Translations under genes and position numbers: made by a program
Assembly (NCBI GenBank): GCA_024276335.1
Contig: JAJRXL010000273.1
Location: forward strand, 1 to 6,139
DNA: 6,139 bases
Origin: Bacteroidota bacterium
GTDB lineage: Bacteria > Bacteroidota > Ignavibacteria > SZUA-365 > JAADGX01
Reading direction: 5' to 3'
Part shown: positions 1 to 5,503 of the stretch, piece after piece
Layout of the letters: every line of letters starts with the position of its first letter
Position numbering within the stretch: the first letter of the stretch is position 1
The notes under the pieces: model-generated
Seen by the model: only the letters and a program-made list of their open reading frames with translations
The model's database searches: none
Told to the model about the DNA's origin: nothing

Positions 1-278
1 AGTACACGGACGTTCTTGAAGACGTCAACCAGCTCTTCGTAGCGAACCTTGGCCAGGGGCGGGTACATCATCAGTATCAACCCGAAGGCAATGGGAATAT
101 TGGTCGTACCTGATTGAAACCCGTTCCAGAAATCGGCGACGCGGGGGAAAAAGTATCCTGCCGACACGCCCACGAGCATGGCGGAGAATATCCAGATGGT
201 GAGGAAACGATCGAGGAACGATAATTTACGTGACAGGTTTTCGCGCATTCTTTCCGGCGGCTGTTTTCCTGGGCTCAT
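1..278 (-). CDS. acr3: ACR3-family arsenite efflux permease, N-terminal part (cut by window start)
   Basis: This is the first 92 codons of a polytopic inner-membrane carrier that exports arsenite As(III), and in some members antimonite, driven by the membrane potential. Seen: a first hydrophobic helix around residues 27-43 ([19 protein letters not shown]), then the family signature [20 protein letters not shown] at 57-76 followed by KVRYEEL at 77-83. This block is diagnostic of ACR3 rather than ArsB. The catalytic cysteine of ACR3 lies further on and is outside the window. The longest start is ATG at 278, with no clear Shine-Dalgarno. An in-frame ATG at 248 ([10 protein letters not shown]) is preceded closely by CCGGAAAGA and gives a more typical family N-terminus, so either may be used. 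The gene lies 50 bases downstream of arsR on the same strand, with its own operator-like repeat in the gap, so it can be transcribed with arsR and also independently. The product identity is secure; the start is not. Confidence 0.9.
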   Translation of the reverse strand, partial: MSPGKQPPERMRENLSRKLSFLDRFLTIWIFSAMLVGVSAGYFFPRVADFWNGFQSGTTNIPIAFGLILMMYPPLAKVRYEELVDVFKNVRV

Positions 279-293
279 TGTATCATTACTATG

Positions 294-311
294 TTTCGCC
301 ACATGACGAAA
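294..311. promoter_or_regulatory. Putative ArsR operator O2, upstream of acr3
   Basis: The sequence TTTCGCCACATGACGAAA is an imperfect 18-base inverted repeat: the outer TTTCG/CGAAA and an inner CA/TG pair match, and 7 of 9 symmetric positions agree. It shares CACATGACGAA and nearly all other positions with the repeat at 690-707 in front of arsR. It sits between the arsR stop and the acr3 start, just downstream of a possible minus-strand promoter (TTGTAG at 336-341, 17 bases, TTTAAT at 313-318). Inferred role: binding of ArsR to block acr3 transcription. The repeat is seen in the sequence; binding is inference. Confidence 0.6.
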
Positions 312-328
312 TATTAAACCTAAAAAAA

Positions 329-673
329 TTATCGCCTACAAATCGTGCCCCTGTCGATCGATTTTACCTTTTCGGCATCCTTTAGAACCTGCTCATCGTC
401 GGCAAGCCACAACGTAAACAGGAGCAGCAATTTCCTGATGTAATCGTCGGTGGTGGATTTGTTCAGCGAATAATTCACCCACTTGCCTTCTTTCTCGTCC
501 AGGATCAGCCCCGTTTCGCGCAGAATCGAGAGGTGCTTCGAAACGGTGGAATTCGCAAGGCGCAGAACTTCCTTGATTTCGCAGACGCATAACGGACGAA
601 TTTCCAGCATTTTCAGTATGCGAATCCGATTTTCGTCTGACAGGGCTTTGAATATTCTCGATAAGTTTCTCAT
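329..673 (-). CDS. arsR: ArsR-family metalloid-responsive transcriptional repressor
   Basis: This is a 114-residue winged-helix repressor of the ArsR/SmtB family, close to the usual family length. Such proteins bind operator DNA as dimers and release it when metal or metalloid binds. Seen: the family opening [16 protein letters not shown] (8-23); RPLCVCEI (26-33) with Cys29-Val-Cys31, matching the CVC arsenite/antimonite site of classical ArsR; the recognition-helix region with [17 protein letters not shown] (41-57); and the wing [11 protein letters not shown] (60-70). A further Cys112 near the C-terminus could be a third thiol ligand. The start is ATG at 673; an arsR promoter with a consensus TATAAT lies upstream and no in-frame alternative is needed. 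It is divergent from the P-type ATPase and upstream of acr3, and probably regulates both and itself through the repeats at 690-707 and 294-311. The CVC motif points to As(III)/Sb(III) as inducer, although the divergent ATPase would normally suggest a divalent metal. Confidence 0.93.
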   Translation of the reverse strand: MRNLSRIFKALSDENRIRILKMLEIRPLCVCEIKEVLRLANSTVSKHLSILRETGLILDEKEGKWVNYSLNKSTTDDYIRKLLLLFTLWLADDEQVLKDAEKVKSIDRGTICRR

Positions 674-689
674 CTTAGGCGTATGATCA

Positions 690-707
690 TTTCGTCACAT
701 GACGAAT
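690..707. promoter_or_regulatory. Putative ArsR operator O1 in the divergent arsR/ATPase promoter region
   Basis: TTCGTCACATGACGAA (691-706) has two perfect 7-base arms, TTCGTCA and TGACGAA, separated by CA; flanking T690/T707 make an 18-base site like the one at 294-311. It abuts the -10 box of the arsR promoter (706-711 on the minus strand) and covers the expected arsR transcription start. It also lies just upstream of TATAGT (708-713), a possible -10 for the ATPase gene. One bound repressor could therefore silence both directions. The dyad is seen directly; its ligand ArsR is inferred from position and from the second copy. Confidence 0.72.
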
Positions 708-734
708 TATAGTAAAAACTTGTGACCGTACCAA
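706..734 (-). promoter_or_regulatory. Sigma-70-type promoter of arsR
   Basis: On the minus strand a TTGGTA -35 element (729-734; 4 of 6 consensus bases) is followed after exactly 17 bases by a perfect TATAAT -10 element (706-711). The predicted start near 699 falls inside operator O1, giving an untranslated leader of about 25 bases before the arsR ATG at 673. This is the strongest promoter match in the window and its overlap with the dyad supports autorepression. Confidence 0.7.
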
Positions 735-738
735 GTCC

Positions 739-744
739 TGGAGA
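739..744 (+). promoter_or_regulatory. Ribosome binding site that decides the ATPase start
   Basis: TGGAGA ends five bases before ATG at 749. This makes 749 the likely initiation codon rather than the upstream in-frame GTG at 722, which would add nine residues without a recognisable Shine-Dalgarno and would lie almost at the expected transcription start. Confidence 0.7.
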
Positions 745-748
745 TAAA

Positions 749-2869
749 ATGAGCAATCCGGTATCCACGATTAGAATCGAATGGCGAGTGCGGAATCTCG
801 ACTGCGAGAACGAGGCCAGGAAAATCCATCGCGGGCTCCTGGACGTGCCGGGACTCCTTGAAATCAGGATCTACAGCAGCTCCGCGAAAATGACCGCCAC
901 GGTCAACCCCGAAGTGCTTTCCGTCGAGGAGTTGAAGGACAAGATGGCGGCGCTGGGTTTCCCGGTGAGTGAAAGCAGGGAAATGGCCGCCCTGCCCAAG
1001 CCCTGGAAAAATCCGAAGGTCATCACGTCCGCTGTTTCCGGTTTGCTGCTTGGCGCAACGTTCCTCCTCGAATATCTCGGCCTTCTCCCCCGCGTGCTTG
1101 CCTACGTCATGTACGGTGTCGCCGTGGTGACGGGCGGCTATTACTTTGGCCGGGAAGCAACAGAAGACCTCTTTTCCGGGTTCACGATCGGTATCGAGAT
1201 GCTGATGAGCGCGGCGGCGGTGGTTTCCTTCGTCATGGGCCTGCCCGCGGAAGCAGCCACGCTGGCGTTCCTGTACTCCATCTCCGAGGCAATGGAAGGG
1301 TACACGGAGGAACGAACCCGGGGCGCGATCCGGGCGCTCATGGACCTGGCTCCGAAGACGGCCCTGGTCATCCGCGACGGCGTCGAGATGGAGATTCCCG
1401 CCGAAGAGATTAGGGTCGGTGAACGATTCATCATCAAGCCGGGCGGCGCCATTCCCACGGACGGCGTGATCAGGAAGGGGCGCACCAGTATCAACGAGGC
1501 GACGATTACCGGCGAATCCATGCCGGTCGAAAAAGGTGAAGGCGTTCCGGTGTTTGCAGGCACAATAAACGAGACGGGCGCCCTCGAAGTGGAAGCGACA
1601 CGGACTTTCCAGGATAACACGATATCACGCATCATCCATCTGGTTGAAGAAGCACAGGAGGAAAAAGGAGAGGAGCAGAAGATAATCCAGCGATTCGGGC
1701 GACGTTACAGCCCCGCGGTCCTGATCACCGGTGTTCTCATCGCCCTTGCGCCGCCGCTTTTCGGAGGCGATTGGTCAACGTGGATCATCCGGGCAACCGT
1801 GTTCGTGGTTTCGGCCGCTCCATGCGCCTTGGTGATTTCCGTGCCCATCACCATTGTCGCCGCCATCGGGACGGCGAGCCGCAGGGGGGTGCTGATCAAG
1901 GGCGGCGTGTACATCGAGCGGCTTGCCGCCACCAGGGTGCTGTGCTTCGACAAGACGGGCACGCTGACGCGTGGGAAGCCGGAACTAACGGACCTCGTGG
2001 CCCTCGAGGGAGTCGGGACAAGGCACCTGCTTAAACTCGCCGCGTCGGCCGAGCAGCGCTCGGAGCATCCTTTGGCAGGGGCCATTCTTCAAAGCGCCAG
2101 GCGGCAGGACCTCTCCCTGGAGGAACCGTCGTCGTTCGAAGCGATTCCCGGCCAGGGTTTGCGAGCGACGATCGAAGGCGAGACGGTAGTAATAGCCAAG
2201 CCGGACTTTTTCCGGGAAACTCATACCGCCGACTTGGATGCCCTCAGCGAGCGAATCAACGGATTACAGGAGGAAGGGAAAACCGTGATCGTCGTGGGCG
2301 GGGAGGAGAGGCTCTTCGGACTTCTGGCCGTCCGCGACGAGATACGACCCAACGCTGCCGAGGCACTAAAGGCCCTGCGCGCAATAGGATTGCGAAAACT
2401 CGTCATGCTGACGGGCGACAACGCCGGAACGGCGGGGGCTATCGCCCGCGAGCTGGGCCTGGACGAGTTTTACACGGATCTTTCGCCCGAGGGGAAAGCC
2501 GTTAAAGTAAAAGAGTTGAACAAGGAATTCGGAACCGTGGCGATGGTCGGCGACGGGGTGAACGACGCACCCGCCCTTGCCGCGGCAGCCGTCGGTATCG
2601 CCATGGGCGCCGCAGGTACGGACATTGCCCTGGAGACCGCGGACGTTGCATTGATGGCGGACGACCTGTCGAAGCTCGAGGAGGCGTTTCTCCTGAGTCG
2701 CAAGGCGCACAAGCTCATAAGGCAAAACCTGTGGCTGTCAGCGATCGTTCTCGGCGTGCTGGTCGCGGGCGCCGTGTCGGGCTTGTTCACACTGCCCATC
2801 GCCGTGGTCGGACACGAGCTGAGCGAGCTGGTGGTCATCAGCAACGGCCTGCGCATGTTCAGGAACTGA
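749..2869 (+). CDS. P1B-type heavy-metal-translocating ATPase, P1B-4-like with APC motif
   Basis: This 706-residue inner-membrane pump exports a metal ion using ATP. Seen, in order: a heavy-metal-associated-like domain (about 8-72) in which the usual CxxC is replaced by NLDCENEA (Cys19 only); membrane helices from about 91 to 180; actuator domain with TGES (254-257); helix with APC (357-359) where CPC or SPC is usual; phosphorylation motif DKTGTLT (401-407, Asp401); SEHP (438-441, His440); GQG (468-470); TGDN (555-558); GDGVND (601-606); two C-terminal helices ending with GHELSELVVISNGLRM (688-703). Every catalytic motif is intact, so the pump should be active. SPC plus HEGST marks the P1B-4 subgroup (Co, Fe, Zn and Cd reported for members); APC plus HELSE looks like a variant of it, so the substrate is not clear and I give no symbol. 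It diverges from a CVC-type arsR across a shared operator, suggesting metalloid- or metal-inducible expression. Start ATG 749 is chosen for its TGGAGA site; GTG 722 is the longer alternative. Confidence 0.93.
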   Translation: MSNPVSTIRIEWRVRNLDCENEARKIHRGLLDVPGLLEIRIYSSSAKMTATVNPEVLSVEELKDKMAALGFPVSESREMAALPKPWKNPKVITSAVSGLLLGATFLLEYLGLLPRVLAYVMYGVAVVTGGYYFGREATEDLFSGFTIGIEMLMSAAAVVSFVMGLPAEAATLAFLYSISEAMEGYTEERTRGAIRALMDLAPKTALVIRDGVEMEIPAEEIRVGERFIIKPGGAIPTDGVIRKGRTSINEATITGESMPVEKGEGVPVFAGTINETGALEVEATRTFQDNTISRIIHLVEEAQEEKGEEQKIIQRFGRRYSPAVLITGVLIALAPPLFGGDWSTWIIRATVFVVSAAPCALVISVPITIVAAIGTASRRGVLIKGGVYIERLAATRVLCFDKTGTLTRGKPELTDLVALEGVGTRHLLKLAASAEQRSEHPLAGAILQSARRQDLSLEEPSSFEAIPGQGLRATIEGETVVIAKPDFFRETHTADLDALSERINGLQEEGKTVIVVGGEERLFGLLAVRDEIRPNAAEALKALRAIGLRKLVMLTGDNAGTAGAIARELGLDEFYTDLSPEGKAVKVKELNKEFGTVAMVGDGVNDAPALAAAAVGIAMGAAGTDIALETADVALMADDLSKLEEAFLLSRKAHKLIRQNLWLSAIVLGVLVAGAVSGLFTLPIAVVGHELSELVVISNGLRMFRN

Positions 2870-2972
2870 AGTCCTCGATATCCTGTTGAGATGTTGAATC
2901 GCGATGGATCGGGAATCAGCCCGAACACCTTATTCCTTCACGGCGGACGCGCGCTTGCGCCCACCCGTCAAG

Positions 2973-3566
2973 TCAGGCGTCAGGCGCGCTCTCGGCATCG
3001 ATCAGGTCCTGCGGCGTGTTGATATTCAGGAAAGCCGCAGGGGGAAGGTCAAAGTCGTGATACGAAATGGTCCGTGTTTTAACCTTTCGGTAAAGATCAA
3101 TTACGGCGTACTGCTTTGCGGCGATAGACGCGTTAATAGCAGGAAGACAATTCCCGGAATAGACGGCGCACAGCGGTTCGATTCCCGTAGGGGATTCGAA
3201 GGCCACGATGTCGTCCTGCCCGATTTCGCAGCAAACGAGTTTCAGCAGGTCTTTAGAGAGAAACGGCAGGTCGCAAGCCACGATCAAGACGTAATCGGAA
3301 TCGCACTCCGCGAGAGCGGCATGAATGCCGCCCAGCGGCCCGATATTCCTGATCCGATCGGTGATCACCGGCAAACCCAGGAACGCGTAGTCTTCAGGCG
3401 TGTTCGCACCGATGTACACGTCGCTCACCACGGCGGAAACGGCGGAAACGACGTGCTCGATCAACGGTTTGCCATGCAGGAGCGCCAAGGCCTTGTCTCG
3501 ACCCATGCGCGACGAACACCCGCCGGCGAGTACGACGCCGCACAAACTTGTTTTTTCCGAGGTCAC
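2973..3566 (-). CDS. mobA: Molybdenum cofactor guanylyltransferase (MobA-like NTP transferase)
   Basis: This is a 197-residue cytoplasmic enzyme of the MobA/GlmU-type nucleotidyltransferase fold. It transfers GMP from GTP to Mo-molybdopterin, making the bis-MGD cofactor of DMSO-reductase-family enzymes. Seen: N-terminal nucleotide loop LAGGCSSRMGRDKA (13-26), GPLGG (76-80), metal-binding CDLP (98-101, Asp99), EPLCAVY (130-136) and C-terminal NINTPQDL (181-188). Length is normal for MobA. MocA-type cytidylyl/adenylyl transferases share the fold, but the RMGRDKA loop and the PLCAVY and NINTPQDL blocks favour MobA. The start is uncertain: GTG at 3566 is the furthest conventional in-frame start before an upstream stop and has no Shine-Dalgarno; a TTG seven codons later (MCGVVLAGG) gives a typical family N-terminus. 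It is convergent with the ATPase gene and has no molybdenum-gene neighbour here. Its last codons contain a 7-base tandem repeat (TCAGGCG twice, 2973-2986) that includes the stop codon. Confidence 0.87.
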   Translation of the reverse strand: MTSEKTSLCGVVLAGGCSSRMGRDKALALLHGKPLIEHVVSAVSAVVSDVYIGANTPEDYAFLGLPVITDRIRNIGPLGGIHAALAECDSDYVLIVACDLPFLSKDLLKLVCCEIGQDDIVAFESPTGIEPLCAVYSGNCLPAINASIAAKQYAVIDLYRKVKTRTISYHDFDLPPAAFLNINTPQDLIDAESAPDA

Positions 3567-3666
3567 TTTTCGTGTAATGGCTTCCGAGGAAGTTAAGAAT
3601 ACTGGTTCCGACCCATCTTGCTTTTTCGTTCATTCAAAGTAATTTTATGGAGAGGAAATTGCAAGA

Positions 3667-3798
3667 ATGACAAACGGAGCATCGCCGGTGGAATTAACGG
3701 AACCGGCGGTCTTCATGAGCGCTTTACGAGCGACAAGAACTGAACTTCGCACCGATTCATTTCTCCATGCATCAAATGTACTGAAGCCTGGAAGATAA
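3667..3798 (+). CDS. Doubtful small ORF, 43 residues
   Basis: An ATG at 3667 opens a 43-codon frame ending at TAA 3796-3798, in the otherwise gene-free gap between mobA and the DUF302 gene. A purine-rich AGAGGAAA (3651-3658) lies upstream at slightly long spacing. The product (MTNGASPVELTEP at its start, LKPGR at its end) has no hydrophobic segment, cysteine or family motif that I recognise. Its 5' part overlaps the hairpin at 3681-3710, which could equally mean that the stretch is an untranslated leader of the DUF302 operon. Confidence 0.2.
   Translation: MTNGASPVELTEPAVFMSALRATRTELRTDSFLHASNVLKPGR
3681..3710. repeat. Inverted repeat / hairpin in the mobA-DUF302 gap
   Basis: CGCCGGT (3683-3689) and ACCGGCG (3702-3708) are perfect 7-base arms around a 12-base loop; a G-U and an A-U pair could extend the stem to nine. 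No T-run follows on either strand, so it is not a standard intrinsic terminator. It may be a leader structure or a protein site; function is unknown. Confidence 0.45.
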
Positions 3799-3838
3799 AA
3801 CAGACGGTATACACTCTAGTAAAGGAGATACATCAATC

Positions 3839-4225
3839 ATGAAATATTATTATTCGACAACCATCGACGCCGGCTTTGATGAGACCATCGAGCGCGTAAC
3901 CGAAGAACTCAAGAAAGAAGGGTTCGGAATTCTCACGGAGATTGACGTGAAGGAAACGTTGAAGAAAAAGCTCGATGTTGATTTCCGTCCATACAAGATC
4001 CTTGGAGCCTGCAACCCGCCCTTTGCATACGAGGCGCTGCAGGCAGAACCGAATATCGGCGCCATGTTGCCGTGCAACGTCATCGTCCAGCAGCTTGAAG
4101 ACGGAAAAATCGAGGTAGCGGCGGTGGATCCCGTTGCTTCCATGTCGGCGGTTGAGAACCCGTCGCTGGCGGGCATTGCCGAGAAGGTGCAGGCAAAACT
4201 CAGGAAAGTCATTGAAACTCTTTAG
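3839..4225 (+). CDS. DUF302 domain protein
   Basis: This 128-residue soluble protein has no signal peptide or membrane segment and consists almost wholly of one DUF302 domain (TTHA1732-like alpha/beta fold). Seen: the opening strand YYYSTTIDAGFDETIERVTE (3-22), EGFGILTEIDVKETLKKKL (27-45), then the best-conserved part YKILGACNPPFAYEAL (52-67) and IGAMLPCNVIV (73-83), followed by a helical C-terminus. Cys58 in GACNP and Cys79 in LPCNV are typical family positions and could act in thiol or metal chemistry, but the biochemical role of DUF302 is not established. AAGGAG (3822-3827) lies 11 bases before the ATG at 3839. It is followed after 15 bases by a SHOCT protein gene with its own Shine-Dalgarno, so the two form an operon. 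DUF302 genes are often found near metal-efflux and redox genes, which fits the resistance genes upstream, but no shared operator is visible here. Confidence 0.9.
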   Translation: MKYYYSTTIDAGFDETIERVTEELKKEGFGILTEIDVKETLKKKLDVDFRPYKILGACNPPFAYEALQAEPNIGAMLPCNVIVQQLEDGKIEVAAVDPVASMSAVENPSLAGIAEKVQAKLRKVIETL

Positions 4226-4240
4226 AAAGGAGCAACGGCA

Positions 4241-4465
4241 ATGTTTCACGACATGTGGGGATGGGGCGGCATGTGGATGGGCGTGATCTGGCTGGGAATT
4301 CTCGGTCTCATCATTTGGGGTGTGATCTCGCTCGTCTCCTCGAACCGGGGCGACTCCTCGAACGCTTCCCGGGAATCCGCCCTGGATATCCTCAAGAAGC
4401 GCTACGCGCGCGGCGAGATCGACGAGAAGGAATTCGAGGAGAAGAAAAGACGCCTCCTGGAATAG
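4241..4465 (+). CDS. Small membrane-anchored SHOCT domain protein
   Basis: This 74-residue protein has three parts. Residues 1-13 are rich in Met, Trp, Gly and one His ([13 protein letters not shown]). Residues 14-33 form one hydrophobic helix, followed by a polar linker (34-46). Residues 47-74 are a SHOCT domain (short C-terminal domain) with the typical [20 protein letters not shown] pattern at 50-69. SHOCT segments are thought to mediate oligomerisation; the rest of the protein is the usual short one-helix form of this family. AAGGAG at 4227-4232 sits eight bases before ATG. It is 15 bases downstream of the DUF302 gene, so co-expression is very likely. The Met/His/Trp-rich start could touch a metal such as copper, but that is inference from composition only. 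Function unknown. Confidence 0.9.
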   Translation: MFHDMWGWGGMWMGVIWLGILGLIIWGVISLVSSNRGDSSNASRESALDILKKRYARGEIDEKEFEEKKRRLLE

Positions 4466-4557
4466 CGGAGGCTCGGCTCGATCGTCTCCACGCCACACAA
4501 TAAAATATCATTCCGGACTTATTCGGAAACAAAAGAGTCCATACGAGAACAAGGGAC

Positions 4558-4621
4558 AGCGGAAATCACGGCGATGTGAAGCCTGAATAAAGGGATGGCT
4601 ACGCCGGGCTTTCCGCTTTTT
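4558..4621 (+). terminator. Long three-tier stem with T-run downstream of the DUF302-SHOCT operon
   Basis: Nested complementary arms are seen: AGCGGAAA (4558-4565) with TTTCCGCT (4610-4617), CGGCG (4569-4573) with CGCCG (4602-4606), and AGCC (4580-4583) with GGCT (4597-4600). That is 17 base pairs in three tiers with small internal loops and a 13-base apical loop. TTTTT at 4617-4621 follows at once, the first T being the last paired base. This fits a plus-strand intrinsic terminator for the operon ending at 4465. The stem is longer and more broken than a standard terminator, so a structured 3' RNA or regulatory leader cannot be excluded. Apart from this element and a weak GGACT/AGTCC pair (4515-4540), I see nothing in 4466-4753. 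Confidence 0.55.
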
Positions 4622-4753
4622 ACATGGTTTCCTTCGATGTGCATCTTCCCGCGACACGGGGCGGCCATTCTTGCATTCCTCGTTCCGCGACACTACATTT
4701 CCTTTCCCGATTGCTTCACGAAACGAAAACGTACCAGCTTTCTCCCGCGATAA

Positions 4754-5503
4754 ATGAAAATAGAAAATCGACGCCCTTTGGGCGGTATTGTATTTCGCGT
4801 TTTGCTGATTTGGGCAGCAGTCGTCGCTGCCTGCCCCGTAAATGCATTTGCACAAGAGGACGTCGCGTCGAAAGGATTCTTCTATCCCGATGAACTGAAC
4901 ATCGGCGAATTCAAAAGCAATATTCTTCTCACTCTAGCAAAGCTCCCGGAGGACGTGGTGGAGGAGGTGAATTCATTTATTTACGCGCCCCTGCTGAGCT
5001 ACGAGGCGCAAATAGGATTGCCGCACGGGTTTTCAGTCCAGGGCGGCGCCAGCAGCAATTACATCACGTTCCGTTTTTCCATTGGTCCCAGGTGGAGCTA
5101 TCGCACCGGCAGGTTTGCATTTTCAATCGGCGACGATGTCGCATACGTGTTCGGTGAAATCCATGACTTCGGTTTTGCTTCAAGCGCGAGGGGATGGATG
5201 AATCATCCCGACGTCGCGGCGGGATTTGCGTTCAACAAGTTTACGCTTACCGTGAAGGGCGACGCGACGTTTATTACCAGCTTCAAGCAGTTTGCCGATG
5301 ATATAGAAGTCAGTTCCGACCGCAATTTCTTGAGAAGCTATTCCATCGGCATATTTATCGAGCAGCCGCTCTGGAAGGATAACTATATCACGCTCGGTGC
5401 AAGGGCGAAGTTCGCGAAGTTCTACTACCCGGCATGGGCCGCTTTTCCGACCTGGAACAGGTATCACTTCATCCCGGAAATAATTATCGGGTTTATCCCA
5501 TGA
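4754..5503 (+). CDS. Exported protein of unknown family, probable outer-membrane beta-barrel
   Basis: The protein is 249 residues long. Seen: an N-terminal signal sequence with basic start (MKIENRR), hydrophobic core from about 12 to 26 and a likely signal peptidase I site AFA|QE after residue 33. The mature part shows many short alternating amphipathic segments rich in aromatic residues and glycine (for example GFSVQGGASSNYITFRFSIG and YITLGARAKFAKFYYP), as in small outer-membrane barrels. It ends YHFIPEIIIGFIP and so lacks the usual C-terminal Phe of the BAM signal. VAAC at 24-27 resembles a lipobox, but the AFA site is more convincing. I recognise no named family. An in-frame TAA directly precedes ATG 4754, so the start cannot be further upstream; no Shine-Dalgarno is visible. 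Its stop overlaps the start of the GDPD lipoprotein (ATGA), indicating translational coupling and a joint envelope role. Confidence 0.75.
   Translation: MKIENRRPLGGIVFRVLLIWAAVVAACPVNAFAQEDVASKGFFYPDELNIGEFKSNILLTLAKLPEDVVEEVNSFIYAPLLSYEAQIGLPHGFSVQGGASSNYITFRFSIGPRWSYRTGRFAFSIGDDVAYVFGEIHDFGFASSARGWMNHPDVAAGFAFNKFTLTVKGDATFITSFKQFADDIEVSSDRNFLRSYSIGIFIEQPLWKDNYITLGARAKFAKFYYPAWAAFPTWNRYHFIPEIIIGFIP

Noticed and set aside
682..687. TATGAT as a -10 box for the ATPase gene
   Set aside because: No -35 element at suitable distance, and it would place transcription start upstream of the whole operator; TATAGT at 708-713 fits operator placement better.
722..748. Nine-residue N-terminal extension of the ATPase from GTG 722
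   Set aside because: The ATG at 749 has a proper TGGAGA site five bases upstream, whereas GTG 722 has no ribosome site and would lie almost at the likely transcription start.
2909..2924. Hairpin TCGGG-AATCAG-CCCGA after the ATPase stop as a terminator
   Set aside because: The stem has only five pairs and is followed by ACACCTTATTCCTT, not a clean T-run. It may help termination between the convergent genes but is too weak to call.
2904..3596. A 230-codon open frame on the plus strand opposite mobA
   Set aside because: It mirrors the mobA coding region, is rich in Arg, Gly and Asp as antisense shadows are, and shows no domain; mobA on the other strand has all its family motifs.
4558..4621. 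Possible c-di-GMP (GEMM) or fluoride riboswitch, because of GGCGATG and GGCTACGCCGGG
   Set aside because: The hallmark conserved stretches of GEMM (CAAACC, GCAAAGCC) and of the fluoride element are absent; only general stem similarity remains.
4823..4834. Lipobox-like VAAC in the signal peptide of the barrel-like protein
   Set aside because: A standard signal peptidase I site (AFA|QE) follows six residues later and the mature protein looks like a barrel, so a lipoprotein is less likely; not excluded.
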